This document shows positions 32,965 through 42,519 of a stretch of 64,000 nt of DNA, one piece after another. A model generated the notes under the pieces. That model made no database searches and had not been told where the DNA came from. It saw only the letters and a program-made list of their open reading frames with translations. Made by a program: the position numbers and the translations under genes. The DNA lies in IMG/VR virus record IMGVR_UViG_3300040771_000271, positions 1 to 64,000 of that record; one strand, written 5' to 3'. Source of the DNA: a virus. The stretch's first letter is position 1. Each line of letters starts with the position of its first letter.

Positions 32965-33507
32965 ATGGAAATATCAAATATAAATATAGATTTTGAAGTT
33001 ATACCAACTAACAATCCAAAAAGACTTTGGATAACAGATTGTAGTGATTGGAGTGTAGCAGAAAACAAAGCATCTATAATTTCCATAACTCCTCCAGGAA
33101 GCAGTACAGCCATAAACAATACTTTTATAAAACATAACTTAAATGTTTTTCACAGTGTAAACTTATTACTGAGTTGTCTAGCAGAATGCAAGGAGCAAGA
33201 GTATCAAGATTTACCAGATGGTATCTATACAATTAAACTTTCTTCTGCATTCACAGATATAGATAAAACAAGATATTTTTTAAAAACAGATTTAACACAG
33301 TTAAGCTTAGATCAAGTTTATATAAAAGCAGGTTTAGAGTATGATAAAAGTAGTAAGAACTTTAGAGAAGATTTGCAAGATATAGAGTTTCTTTTAAGAA
33401 CAGCTTCGGCACACACAAGAAACTCAGATTTATTTAAAGCTAATAGAGATTTTAGTTTATCACAAGAGTTACTTTCCAAATATATATCTTGCCAAAACTG
33501 TATATAA
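32965..33507 (+). CDS. hypothetical virion protein, 180 aa
   Basis: The 180-residue protein is mainly beta-rich in its first half (MEISNINIDFEVIPTNNPKR, WSVAENKASIISITPPGSS) with an acidic/helical end (YDKSSKNFREDLQDIEFLLR) and Cys near both ends. The ECKEQEYQDLPDGIYTIKLS stretch looks like a domain linker. Its place between the short coiled protein and the fibre suggests a base or adaptor of the fibre. No family recognised. Confidence 0.6.
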   Translation: MEISNINIDFEVIPTNNPKRLWITDCSDWSVAENKASIISITPPGSSTAINNTFIKHNLNVFHSVNLLLSCLAECKEQEYQDLPDGIYTIKLSSAFTDIDKTRYFLKTDLTQLSLDQVYIKAGLEYDKSSKNFREDLQDIEFLLRTASAHTRNSDLFKANRDFSLSQELLSKYISCQNCI

Positions 33508-33522
33508 AAAACTAACACTACA

Positions 33523-33879
33523 ATGTCAACACAATCCATTTTAGAATTAAATAAAGACACCTACTTTAAAAAAACTGAGAATAGATTACTTTGTTTATCT
33601 GACAGTTATTTCTACAAAAGAAAGTTTTTATTAGGAGAAGGAGTAAATAGAGATGAACTAAGTTTCGCTATGAACTTTCACAGAATATTAAACTCAAAAG
33701 AGTGCAGTATTTATGACTTTGTAAAAAATAAAATTAAAGGTAAGTTAGAAGAGTGTGGACTTACAGTGAGTAATGATTTTCAGAAAAACTTACACCAATA
33801 CAGTGAAGTGCTTAACTGTACAGAACAAGAAGCTTTAAACACAGTTTGTAAAAATATATGGGCGAATGCCGAATGGTAA
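33523..33879 (+). CDS. hypothetical protein, 118 aa
   Basis: The 118-residue protein begins MSTQSILELNKDTYFKKTEN and includes LSFAMNFHRILNSKECSIYD and a C-terminal TEQEALNTVCKNIWANAEW. Three Cys residues and a helical body are visible. It ends 3 bases before the 1264-residue fibre, so it is likely a fibre attachment or assembly factor; no sequence proof. Confidence 0.6.
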   Translation: MSTQSILELNKDTYFKKTENRLLCLSDSYFYKRKFLLGEGVNRDELSFAMNFHRILNSKECSIYDFVKNKIKGKLEECGLTVSNDFQKNLHQYSEVLNCTEQEALNTVCKNIWANAEW

Positions 33880-33882
33880 AAA

Positions 33883-36800
33883 ATGAAAAAAGTAGAAATA
33901 AAGCATTTTAAAGTATTACAGTTACCAATATCTTGCGAACCTAATGCAATATACTACGTATTGGACTCTCTAAATAATAAAGTAAAAACTTTTATTACAG
34001 ATTCAAGTGGAATACCTATACCTTTAATAGATTTAACAGGTATGGGGATAGTACAGTCCGTAACAGGCACAGGGGTAAGCGGAACAATAAATAATCCAGA
34101 AATAGATATTGTAAACTTTGTAAGCTCTGAATTAGGTAACTTAGTAAAACTATCTAATCAAGATGGAAAATTAAAAGTAAATAAAATTACAAGTCCTGAT
34201 TTAAGTTTAGAGATTATAAACACACCTAATGAACTGCAGATAGAAATAGCTAATAACTTATTAGAAAAAATAAATAATGCTCTTCAACCAGAAGACATTA
34301 CTCAATATACAAATGAAGATGCTCAAGACGCTGTAGGTAATATATTTGTTGATACAACTACAATAGATTTAACTTATAATGATACTACACCTGAAATTTC
34401 AGCAAGTGTAAAAGCAAACTCTATAACAACTAGTGAATTAAGTGCAGGAGTTAACACATCCTTAAACTTAGCTAATACTTCAGTTCAACCAATTAACATA
34501 CAAAACTTTTTTAATAAACTTTTAGACAACAGCGACAGTATAATTGAAGGTACAACAAAAAAGTTTACAACAACTACTGAAAAAAACTTTTGGGATGCAA
34601 AGCAGGAAAATTTAGTATCTGGAACTAATATAAAAACCATAAACGGTAACAGTGTATTAGGTGCGGGAGATATCACTTTAATTACTGACATAAGTGGCAA
34701 AGAAGATGTAGCGAATAAACAAAACAGCTTAGTAGTCGACGGAACAGGAATTAAATATCCAACAGTTGATGCAGTTAATGCTGGATTAATAACAATACCC
34801 ACTTTACAAAGTGTATTAAATGCTGGTAATTATGCTGAATTAGATAACGGTCAATCTTGGATTGATGTATTAGGAGGGAATGAATATTATAGAGTGTTTA
34901 ATGTAGCTCTTTATTCAGGTAATGGAGTAAATAATAGCACTGAGTTTTATCTTACACCTACTGATATTAATTTCTACAATTCTGGGACTTTGAAAGAGGG
35001 TGGAATGAATGTTAATTCAGGAGAAATTTATTTATTTTCAAAAAATAAAACACTAAACCAAACTACAAGTTTGCGTTTTGCTAATCCTATAGCTGGTTCA
35101 ACACTTTTTTTACCTGCAAAAGCGACATCAGGGAATTATACCTTAGCTACTTTAGATGATATACCAACCCCTTTAGATATAAGTAGCAAAGAAGATATTG
35201 CAAACAAACAAAACAGTTTAGCAGCAGACGGAACAGGAATTAAATACCCTACAGTTGACGCAGTTAATGCGGGTTTAGTTACAAAAGTTTCAATTGCGGG
35301 GGACACTATGACAGGTCATTTGCAAATAAATGCTTCTGGTACAGGTGAAAAAAGAGCCTTAATAATTCAAAACAATTTAGATGAGGATTTTAGACAAGCC
35401 ATTACGGTAAAAGCAGGAAACACAACTAATCAAAGAAGATACTTTGAATTTCAAAACAATTTAGGAGTTAGAACAAATTTATTAGGTTTTAACGCCCAAA
35501 ATGGATTTATAGCATTTGACAGTACATTGTCTTATCATTTTCTTACTGCCAATAGTGGCGGAGCGAGTTCATTTAATAGTTATGGAACAAACCAAGTGCG
35601 TATTAATGCAGATGAGGGTTTGACGGGTACAAATGGAATGGCTATTTATAACGGTACTGCTAATCCTAGTGCTTCGGCAATTATGTACAATTTTAGTTCA
35701 GCACAAATGGTGCTTAATGGCGGTAGAAATATACAAATTCAAAGTCCCGATAATATTCAACATTTAAGACTTTTTGCGACAAATGCCTCTACAAATATTT
35801 TTTCAACTTTAGCTACTAGATTTTATAACACTGCTAATATTTTTAGTTTTTCAGATAGCGCATTAAATGAAAAAATACGAATTGATTTAACAGGCGGGAA
35901 TACATCTTTAGTTATTGGTGCTACAACCGCAGGCGCTAGGCTAGACCTAAGGTCGCAAGGTGATTTATCTACAGATATTGTTTTTAGAGTTAGAAACAGC
36001 GCTAATACTTTAAACTTATTTAGTGTTGCGGGTAATGGCGAAGTAATAGCAAGTAGTACAATATCTGCATCACCAGCAACACTATCAAATCAAGTTGTGG
36101 TTAAGTCTCAATTAGATTTAAAACAAGACATTATTACAAACCCAATTACAGGTACAGGAACTTTAAATACATCTACAAGATGGACGGGAACGAATACCCA
36201 AGGTAATGGGAGTTTCATAGATGACGGATTAGGTAATGTTTCTTTAGTTGGTGACGGTAAAAGTTTAGCCTTGCAGAATAATGGTGGTGCAAATTATGCT
36301 TTAAGATTAATAAACACAACAGCTGCTGGGTTTTCTGCTTTTTCAGTAAAGGGAGGTCCGAATGTTACCAGCGCAATGCTTGGTATATTTGGTCAGCGTG
36401 ATAATGGTGAACTTCTAGTATTTAATGCCGCAAACGCACCGATTGCATTTAGTACGAATTCAGTACAGCGGGGTCAATTTAACGCAAACGGTTTAGATGT
36501 TACAGGTAAAATTACTGCAACCGTAGCCCCTACAAACGCAAATGATGTAGTAAGAAAAACCGAGTTAGATTTAAAAGCAAATTTAGCCTCTCCAGCACTA
36601 ACAGGAACACCAACAGCCCCAACAGCCACAGCAGGAACGAATACAACTCAAATTGCAACTACTGCTTTTGTAAATACAGAATTAGCAACTAAACAAAACA
36701 CAATAACAGGAACAACAAACGTAATTCCAAAGTTTGGAACGGGTGGTGTGGTTGCTAGCAGTATGACAGATACAGGAAATTCTGTAACTTTCAACTCAAG

Positions 36801-37677
36801 TATTAACGTCACTAGAAGCAGTAATACTAATAATCCTATATTATTTCCGTCTTCTGTTATGACCAACTCTTTAGCCACTATTGGTGACGGCACGACTACT
36901 TTTAACATGTCTAGACATATATTGCAATCAGGAAATGGTACAGTAGATGTAAGGTTAAGTTCCGAATTTAATAGCACTTTTTCTGGTGGTACTATAGGGA
37001 CAAACAGCGCTCACGGATTTAGAATTTTAACACAAGGTTTAACTAGAATTAATACTTTTTCAGATGGTAGAGTTGTAATTGGTAGTGGTGCTAATAATGG
37101 CGTAGACGCTTTGCAAATAAACGGGACAGCTTCGGCATCACCAGCAACACTATCAAATCAAGTTGTTGTTAAGTCGCAGTTGGATTTAAAAGCAGACTTA
37201 GCCTTAACACCTATACAACTTAAAGATTTCTTTGTAGATGCTAATAATGTTGGAATAACAGAAACAGATTTATACACTTACACCACTCTAGCAAATAGAC
37301 TAAATACAACAGGTGAAAAGATAGTAGCGGTTTACGGAGGAGAGCTTAAAGACGCAACAGCAAGTAGTCAATTAAAAGTATATTTTGCAGGACAAGTTAT
37401 TGGGGATACAGGAGTTTTAACAATGAGTGTTGCAGGAGCATTTGTAATAAATGTTTCTATAATACGAACAGGAACAACAACAGCCAGGTCAATATTAAAT
37501 ATTTCTACTCCAGGAGCAAGCACTTCAGCATATACAAAATATACATCACTAACAGGTTTAACTTTTAGTAACACTAACATATTGAAAATAACAGGAACAG
37601 CAGGTGGAGCTACAGGAGGTAATGACGATATAACTGCAACTTATGGAAACATTCAATGGCAACCAGCCGCAATATAA
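33883..37677 (+). CDS. long tail fibre/receptor-binding protein, 1264 aa
   Basis: The 1264-residue protein has an N-terminal attachment part, then repeated fibre modules. GKEDVANKQNSLVVDGTGIK recurs as GKEDIANKQNSLAADGTGIK (about 280 and 440), and SASPATLSNQVVVKSQLDL occurs twice (about 728 and 1084). A tail-collar-like repeat SPALTGTPTAPTATAGTNTT lies at about 905. The C-terminus (TLYTYTTLANRL-type to ATYGNIQWQPAAI) looks like a receptor-binding tip shared by flavobacterial phages. It would bind the cell surface. The middle (about 35,280-37,190) has a base composition richer in GC than the flanks, suggesting module exchange. Confidence 0.85.
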   Translation: MKKVEIKHFKVLQLPISCEPNAIYYVLDSLNNKVKTFITDSSGIPIPLIDLTGMGIVQSVTGTGVSGTINNPEIDIVNFVSSELGNLVKLSNQDGKLKVNKITSPDLSLEIINTPNELQIEIANNLLEKINNALQPEDITQYTNEDAQDAVGNIFVDTTTIDLTYNDTTPEISASVKANSITTSELSAGVNTSLNLANTSVQPINIQNFFNKLLDNSDSIIEGTTKKFTTTTEKNFWDAKQENLVSGTNIKTINGNSVLGAGDITLITDISGKEDVANKQNSLVVDGTGIKYPTVDAVNAGLITIPTLQSVLNAGNYAELDNGQSWIDVLGGNEYYRVFNVALYSGNGVNNSTEFYLTPTDINFYNSGTLKEGGMNVNSGEIYLFSKNKTLNQTTSLRFANPIAGSTLFLPAKATSGNYTLATLDDIPTPLDISSKEDIANKQNSLAADGTGIKYPTVDAVNAGLVTKVSIAGDTMTGHLQINASGTGEKRALIIQNNLDEDFRQAITVKAGNTTNQRRYFEFQNNLGVRTNLLGFNAQNGFIAFDSTLSYHFLTANSGGASSFNSYGTNQVRINADEGLTGTNGMAIYNGTANPSASAIMYNFSSAQMVLNGGRNIQIQSPDNIQHLRLFATNASTNIFSTLATRFYNTANIFSFSDSALNEKIRIDLTGGNTSLVIGATTAGARLDLRSQGDLSTDIVFRVRNSANTLNLFSVAGNGEVIASSTISASPATLSNQVVVKSQLDLKQDIITNPITGTGTLNTSTRWTGTNTQGNGSFIDDGLGNVSLVGDGKSLALQNNGGANYALRLINTTAAGFSAFSVKGGPNVTSAMLGIFGQRDNGELLVFNAANAPIAFSTNSVQRGQFNANGLDVTGKITATVAPTNANDVVRKTELDLKANLASPALTGTPTAPTATAGTNTTQIATTAFVNTELATKQNTITGTTNVIPKFGTGGVVASSMTDTGNSVTFNSSINVTRSSNTNNPILFPSSVMTNSLATIGDGTTTFNMSRHILQSGNGTVDVRLSSEFNSTFSGGTIGTNSAHGFRILTQGLTRINTFSDGRVVIGSGANNGVDALQINGTASASPATLSNQVVVKSQLDLKADLALTPIQLKDFFVDANNVGITETDLYTYTTLANRLNTTGEKIVAVYGGELKDATASSQLKVYFAGQVIGDTGVLTMSVAGAFVINVSIIRTGTTTARSILNISTPGASTSAYTKYTSLTGLTFSNTNILKITGTAGGATGGNDDITATYGNIQWQPAAI
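36067..36098 (+). repeat. 32-base direct repeat within the fibre gene (copy 1; copy 2 at 37135-37166)
   Basis: The 32 bases beginning GCATCACCAGCAACACTATC are identical at 36067-36098 and 37135-37166, and similarity extends further on both sides at the codon level (encoding SPATLSNQVV). The copies are 1068 bases apart, in frame. Recombination between them would delete or duplicate a 356-residue fibre segment without breaking the frame. Confidence 0.9.
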
Positions 37678-37692
37678 AACTAAAATAAAAAT

Positions 37693-38025
37693 ATGACTAC
37701 AAACTGTAATAAGATAAAATATACTTGCGGAGATATTAAAGGATTTTCAGCCTGTATAAAATATGAAAAAGAAGTTCCTCAATTCTCACCTTTATTTGGC
37801 AATGATTGTAAGGACTTAGAACAAACAACAGAAGACCTATACAACACTGTAAGTAAGCTAAAACAAGATATAGATGTTTCAGGACTATTAAATGCATGTG
37901 TAACATTTAGCACGCCAAAAACAACTAAATCGGTTATTGAACAAATGTATATAAAAATATGTGAAATGCAAGCACAAATAACAGCACAAGGGTTATTAAT
38001 AACAGAATTACAACAAACAACATAA
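37693..38025 (+). CDS. hypothetical fibre-associated protein, 110 aa
   Basis: The 110-residue protein has several Cys residues (N-terminal NCNKIKYTCGDIKGFSACIK) and a helical coiled C-terminal half (MYIKICEMQAQITAQGLLIT). It overlaps the next gene's start by one base. It probably forms a trimeric base for the following beta-rich proteins. Family not recognised. Confidence 0.6.
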   Translation: MTTNCNKIKYTCGDIKGFSACIKYEKEVPQFSPLFGNDCKDLEQTTEDLYNTVSKLKQDIDVSGLLNACVTFSTPKTTKSVIEQMYIKICEMQAQITAQGLLITELQQTT

Positions 38026-38729
38026 TGGAAGAGTGCAACACAGGAATAACAATAATACAAACAGCTGAAGAATGTCAAAATAACTACGTAAGTACAAATT
38101 GTGTAGCTACACCAAACGCAATAACTTATCTAGACCTTTCAGCAGGCGCAAGTCAAACTCAAATTAATGCAAACATAGTATCTGCTTTAATGAGAAAAGA
38201 TGAACAGATAAGTGAAATACCAATCGCAAATGGAAGCGAAACAAAAATAGTAGCAGGAACAAATGTAACAGTTACAGGAACAGGAACAAATTTATCTAAT
38301 TATGTTATATCAGCAATAGTTAATACTCCTACATTAGATTTAAAGACAATAAATGGAGAATCTCTTTTAGGCATTGGTAATTTGACTATTAGCAGTCCTG
38401 TGGTAGACTATAGACCTTACAAAGTATATACGGCTTTACTAAATCAAACAGGAACTTCAAACCCTGTCGCTAGAGTTTTAGAAAATACGTTAGGGGGGTC
38501 GATAGTATGGACAAGAAATTCAACAGGGACTTATCTAGGTACTCTTACAGGAATATTTACCACAAATAAAACAACGGTAATGATAACAAATGGAAGTGCT
38601 GGTTCAGATACAGTAGCAGGTTATGCTGAATTAGATTACATTGTTTTATTTAGTCACTTAACTACAAATGGCTCTACATCTGACAGCGTATATGACAATG
38701 CAACAATTGAAATAAGAGTATATAACTAA
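38025..38729 (+). CDS. beta-rich fibre/baseplate-type protein, 234 aa
   Basis: The 234-residue protein begins MEECNTGITIIQTAEECQNN and contains GSETKIVAGTNVTVTGTGTN, which recurs in the next gene as GSETKINAGTNVTKTGTG. GESLLGIGNLTISSPVVDYR and a strand-rich C-terminus follow. These Gly/Thr/Asn-rich repeats are typical of trimeric phage fibres. It is probably a second fibre or receptor-binding protein. Confidence 0.65.
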   Translation: MEECNTGITIIQTAEECQNNYVSTNCVATPNAITYLDLSAGASQTQINANIVSALMRKDEQISEIPIANGSETKIVAGTNVTVTGTGTNLSNYVISAIVNTPTLDLKTINGESLLGIGNLTISSPVVDYRPYKVYTALLNQTGTSNPVARVLENTLGGSIVWTRNSTGTYLGTLTGIFTTNKTTVMITNGSAGSDTVAGYAELDYIVLFSHLTTNGSTSDSVYDNATIEIRVYN

Positions 38730-38750
38730 TAAAAATAAGAATAGTATATT

Positions 38751-39917
38751 ATGAAAAATAATAATTGTGAATGTGGAGGAGAGTTAGAAATTGATTGCAC
38801 TTGTAAAACTAGACTTAGCACAGACTGTATTACCTTAAAAGAAGATTTAGTTTGTAGTAATGTTTTAAAATCACAAACTTTAACAGAGGCATTAAAACTA
38901 TTAGATGCATACATCTGCGAAAGATTTGAATCTTTAGAAAATTTTTTTGACTTAATAAATGTAGGTTCAGGTTCACAGATATATAAAGGTATTTCAAATA
39001 TCGGCAAAAAACAATTAAGAACACTTGTGAACAGTAATTTAATAACAATTACCCAAGGAACAGATACTATAACTATAGCTGTAGATGAAACTAACTTAAT
39101 ACCATTTATAAAAGCTAATCAAAAGACTTACTCCGCCACAAATTTAGGGATAGGCTCTGAAGTTTATAAAAGTACAACCATAGTAGGAGATAACACCCAA
39201 CTAAACTTTAGAAAAATAAAATCTTCAAATGCTTCTGTAAATATTTCTCAAGGGACAGATGATATAGATATTACAGTGAGTGCAAGTGTAGTACCAGACG
39301 GTTCAGAAACTAAAATAAATGCAGGAACAAACGTAACAAAGACAGGAACAGGAACAATAGCAAATCCTTATGTAATTTCTTCAGTAGATACTAATACCAC
39401 TTATTCAGCAGGAACAGGAATTTCTCTAGTAGGCACAACCTTTAATAACACATCTCCAGACCAAACAGTTATTCTATCTCAAGGTGGAGCAACTATTGTA
39501 ACAGGCACTTATCCTAACTTTGTAATATCTTCTGCAGATACAAATACTACTTATTCTGCAGGTTCAGGACTATCATTAACAGGAACAGTTTTCGCCGTAG
39601 AAAATTTACAAAAAGTAATTACATACCCAACAGATTTTACAGGTACAAATTATACACTAACCAACGCAGATTATAATTTTGAAATTATAATTGCAAATGG
39701 AGCAACAAATGTAAGTATAACAGTACCTAGTGGACTAACTTCTAAAATAGGAGTGGGCTTCACTCAAAAAGGTACAGGAGATGTAACTTACGTAGCTTCT
39801 GGAACAATTATAAACAATCCTATAGGATTAAAAATAAAAGGTCAGTACTATCAAACATATTTAAGTCAAGAATTATCAACAAATAATTACTTTTTAGGAG
39901 GTAATACAAAAATTTAA
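38751..39917 (+). CDS. fibre/receptor-binding-type protein, 388 aa
   Basis: The 388-residue protein has an N-terminal Cys-rich cap (NNNCECGGELEIDCTCKTRL), a coiled helix around 50-70, then beta repeats: twice DTNTTYSAG[TS]G[IL]SLTGT-like units (about 213-290) and GSETKINAGTNVTKTGTG. A C-terminal strand-rich tip ends LSQELSTNNYFLGGNTKI. It shares repeat modules with the preceding gene, so the two were probably shuffled from one fibre. Likely exposed on the virion tail. Confidence 0.65.
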   Translation: MKNNNCECGGELEIDCTCKTRLSTDCITLKEDLVCSNVLKSQTLTEALKLLDAYICERFESLENFFDLINVGSGSQIYKGISNIGKKQLRTLVNSNLITITQGTDTITIAVDETNLIPFIKANQKTYSATNLGIGSEVYKSTTIVGDNTQLNFRKIKSSNASVNISQGTDDIDITVSASVVPDGSETKINAGTNVTKTGTGTIANPYVISSVDTNTTYSAGTGISLVGTTFNNTSPDQTVILSQGGATIVTGTYPNFVISSADTNTTYSAGSGLSLTGTVFAVENLQKVITYPTDFTGTNYTLTNADYNFEIIIANGATNVSITVPSGLTSKIGVGFTQKGTGDVTYVASGTIINNPIGLKIKGQYYQTYLSQELSTNNYFLGGNTKI

Positions 39918-39918
39918 T

Positions 39919-40239
39919 ATGAATAGTTTTAAAAGAGATATTTTCAGAACAGAACATATAACAGAAGTAACACCACCTAATAATTTACAAGAGGGGTCTA
40001 TAAGCAGTACATTTCAAGTAACTAATCAAGATGTTTGTAGTTTAGTTGTAGACACTCCATGCTACATAGAGACAGTAACTACAGGTTTGGTTGTTAATGG
40101 AGATAAAGTTTTTAGTGATGCACAAGGACTAATTCCTGTAGCAGGACAAGGTAGATACTATAAATTAATATTAATAGATATTTACAATGTATCTATTGAT
40201 GATAATGGTATAATAACAGTTGATTCAATTTGTTTATAG
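39919..40239 (+). CDS. hypothetical virion protein, 106 aa
   Basis: The 106-residue protein is beta-rich (GSISSTFQVTNQDVCSLVVD, AGQGRYYKLILIDIYNVSID) with an N-terminal basic stretch (MNSFKRDIFRTEHITE). It is the last gene of the fibre cluster, directly before a double terminator. It may close the fibre assembly; family not recognised. Confidence 0.6.
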   Translation: MNSFKRDIFRTEHITEVTPPNNLQEGSISSTFQVTNQDVCSLVVDTPCYIETVTTGLVVNGDKVFSDAQGLIPVAGQGRYYKLILIDIYNVSIDDNGIITVDSICL

Positions 40240-40241
40240 TT

Positions 40242-40308
40242 AAAACAAAAGTTTATTGGTTTTCTTTTGTTTTAAAAAGAAGGAGGTGTAGAAATACATC
40301 TCTTTTTT
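40242..40308 (+). terminator. tandem terminator hairpins after the fibre cluster
   Basis: The first hairpin has perfect 10-bp arms AAAACAAAAG (40242-40251) and CTTTTGTTTT (40264-40273). The second, AGGTGTA/TACATCT with a GAAA tetraloop (40284-40301; one G-U), is followed by CTTTTTTG. The first is AT-only but long. Together they separate the fibre unit from the neck/muzzle unit. Confidence 0.8.
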
Positions 40309-40324
40309 GTATAAACCACTTTGT

Positions 40325-40362
40325 AAGTAATTTTAAAAAATAAGTATAATATAGTATATTTG
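40325..40362 (+). promoter_or_regulatory. late promoter L4 (neck, IHF-like, ring and muzzle genes)
   Basis: Box AAGTAATTTT (40325-40334, preceded by TTGT), 20 bases, -7 box TATATTTG (40355-40362). The ATG of the first gene starts at 40367, so the mRNA should be leaderless. Confidence 0.85.
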
Positions 40363-40366
40363 CAGA

Positions 40367-41032
40367 ATGAATAATCGAGAATTTGTATCAAGAGTGTTAA
40401 ACGGACTAAAGTCTTTAAGTAAGGACTCTATGATTTCACGCCGTTTTATTTTAAAAGTAGGACAAGAAAAAGCAAAGTTTTTTATATCTCAAAAAGCAGG
40501 AGAAAACTCAATATATAGAGAAGATAACTTATTGTCAAGTTTAAACTGTTTTGAATTAAAAAAAATAGATATTATTGATTGCCCTATTATAGAGTTTAGA
40601 ACTTGTAAACAGTTAATGCAGTCTAAGAAAAAACTACCTGAACTAATTTACAGTAAGTTTGGCTCAAGTATAAAAGAAGTTACTTCATTAGATGGAGAAC
40701 ACTTGATAAAACCTATTACTCTTGCACAATACAGATTAAATAAACAAAGAAAAGACGCATCAAAAGACTTATATTTTTATATAAAAGATAATTATTTATA
40801 TATACCAGATACAGAAGTAGAAATAGTAAATGTTTCCCTAATAACTTTAGATTTATTTGACCTTGATGAATTATCCTCGTGCAAAGAAAGTAATTGCAAA
40901 TCAGCTTGGGATTACGATTTTATATGCAGTGACAAATTAATGGAAGTTGTTATCTCAGAAACTATAAAAGAAGTAGTACTATCGAAGCAAGTGCAAGAAG
41001 ATCAAAACCCTAACTTAAATGAAGGTAGCTAA
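40367..41032 (+). CDS. crAss-like neck/ring protein candidate, 221 aa
   Basis: The 221-residue protein begins MNNREFVSRVLNGLKSLSKD, with SRRFILKVGQEKAKFFISQK, EYRTCKQLMQ-like FRTCKQLMQSKKKLPEL and a Cys-containing middle. A protein of this kind directly before the IHF-like and ring genes is a conserved crAss-like arrangement (from memory). It would belong to the head-tail neck. The start codon follows the promoter so closely that no ribosome-binding site can exist upstream. Confidence 0.6.
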   Translation: MNNREFVSRVLNGLKSLSKDSMISRRFILKVGQEKAKFFISQKAGENSIYREDNLLSSLNCFELKKIDIIDCPIIEFRTCKQLMQSKKKLPELIYSKFGSSIKEVTSLDGEHLIKPITLAQYRLNKQRKDASKDLYFYIKDNYLYIPDTEVEIVNVSLITLDLFDLDELSSCKESNCKSAWDYDFICSDKLMEVVISETIKEVVLSKQVQEDQNPNLNEGS

Positions 41033-41645
41033 ATACACGAAAGGAGAAAAGAGAGTTTTTAGACATTCAAAAAACAATCCTAAAAATGTCAATCACGTAA
41101 AAAGAAAACAACCTGACGCAGAGAACAAAGAAGTTTACAAAAAAACATTCGTAAATACTGTAGATTTAAGAGCTAATAAAAAATTAATTCAACATTTAGA
41201 AAAAACTTTAAATCTAAAAGAAAAAGGATTTACAAAAAAACAAACCTTTGAAATAATATACCAAACTCTAAAAACAATAGCAGAAAGAACAGTTAGAAAT
41301 GAAGCAGGAGTTTTTATTAAGAATTTTGGATATTTCTGCATAGTAAGGTATCCGCAAAGAAGAGTAATGGAAGGGTTTGTACAAGGAAAGAAAAAAAAGT
41401 ACATGAACTTTCAGACTAAAGGTTTCCCTCACAGTATAACATTTATACCTATAAGGAAAGATACAGCACTAAAAGAGTGGGTAATGGAAAGAGCCTTTCA
41501 TAAATACTACACTACAAGAATAATGTCACAATTATTAAGTGAAGGAAAAAGATATAAAATGAATTTCTCACTGTTACATAACCTACACGGAAATAGAACA
41601 TACACAGTAGACGTAATAAAAAAACAAAACATTGACAACACGTAA
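41019..41645 (+). CDS. IHF/HU-like DNA-binding protein
   Basis: The 208-residue protein has a basic N-terminal tail (YTKGEKRVFRHSKNNPKNVN). An IHF/HU-type fold follows: LKEKGFTKKQTFEIIYQTLK (two helices) and FIKNFGYFCIVRYPQRRVME, which is the strand-turn with the GxF...RxP motif of the DNA-contacting arm. A Lys-rich C-terminal extension follows. In crAss-like phages an IHF-like gene stands at exactly this place beside the ring and muzzle genes. It may bind phage DNA in the capsid or neck. It overlaps its neighbours at both ends. Confidence 0.75.
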   Translation: MKVAKYTKGEKRVFRHSKNNPKNVNHVKRKQPDAENKEVYKKTFVNTVDLRANKKLIQHLEKTLNLKEKGFTKKQTFEIIYQTLKTIAERTVRNEAGVFIKNFGYFCIVRYPQRRVMEGFVQGKKKKYMNFQTKGFPHSITFIPIRKDTALKEWVMERAFHKYYTTRIMSQLLSEGKRYKMNFSLLHNLHGNRTYTVDVIKKQNIDNT

Positions 41646-42519
41646 TCAACTTATAGCGGAGGTTTTAACAGATTTAAAACAATATAATGAAAGTGGGTTA
41701 ATAGATACTATATCTTTAAACTTATGGACTAAGAACGCCTTATTAAAGTTTGGAGGGAATATTATGCCAAAGGTTGACAAAGTGGTGGAAGTTAAAAATG
41801 GAATGGCTAAATTGCCTGAAAACTTTTATTCATTGTTTTTAGCGGCAAAATGCATTCCAGATAAAAGTGAAGTGTTATGTGGAGAAGAGGACGAAGACAC
41901 TTTACAAAATATTTATCAATATAGAGTAAGAATAGAAGCTAAAAGAGACTGGGATAATTTAGCAGATGATTTTAAAACAGGAGAATTTACAGAAATAACA
42001 GAAAAATTATTTTTTCACGATGGAAGAACTCAAGTAGAATTTAAATACAAAAATCCTCAACTATTAAAGTTAACAAGAGGATTTAAAAAAGAAAGGCTTT
42101 GCGGAAACAACTTGAATTTGCAAAAAAACTTAACAAATTCTTGCCCCTATGAAATAAACATACTAGGAGAATATATACAAACTAATTTTAATAAGGGTTT
42201 TATTTACATTCAATACCAAGGCTTACCAACTGAAGAAGGCACAGATGACTTGATAATTCCAGAAGTAATGGGTAACTATGTTTATGAATATGTAGTGGCA
42301 GAGCTAAAGAAAAAAATATATGAAAACTTATGGACTAATGGAGATGATCCAGATGTTCAAAATAAGTTAATGTATTGGAAACAAGAATCTGCAGATAAAT
42401 TTTCAAATGCTATGACCGCCGCCAAATTTGAAGGTATGGGAGGAAAATGGTGGAAAGAATTAGCAGCAAATCACAAAAGAAGAAACAGCATATATCAGCA
42501 ATTTGCTTACGGTAAATAA
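41632..42519 (+). CDS. tail tube/ring (neck) protein, crAss-like Ttub type
   Basis: The 295-residue protein starts with TTG (TTRNQLIAEVLTDLKQYNES). The segment GFIYIQYQGLPTEEGTDDLI with IPEVMGNYVYEYVVAELKKK, and an N-terminal half with helices around AVKNALLKFGGN-type sequence, match the ring proteins of crAss-like tails and P22-gp4-like adaptors. It is expected to form a dodecameric ring between portal and muzzle. It overlaps its neighbours at both ends (14 and 1 bases), pointing to tight stoichiometry. Confidence 0.65.
   Translation: MTTRNQLIAEVLTDLKQYNESGLIDTISLNLWTKNALLKFGGNIMPKVDKVVEVKNGMAKLPENFYSLFLAAKCIPDKSEVLCGEEDEDTLQNIYQYRVRIEAKRDWDNLADDFKTGEFTEITEKLFFHDGRTQVEFKYKNPQLLKLTRGFKKERLCGNNLNLQKNLTNSCPYEINILGEYIQTNFNKGFIYIQYQGLPTEEGTDDLIIPEVMGNYVYEYVVAELKKKIYENLWTNGDDPDVQNKLMYWKQESADKFSNAMTAAKFEGMGGKWWKELAANHKRRNSIYQQFAYGK

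Noticed and set aside
34485-37580. Antisense frames in the fibre gene (70-109 residues)
   Set aside because: Long reverse frames arise from the Thr/Asn-rich repeat codons; no promoter or ribosome leader supports them.
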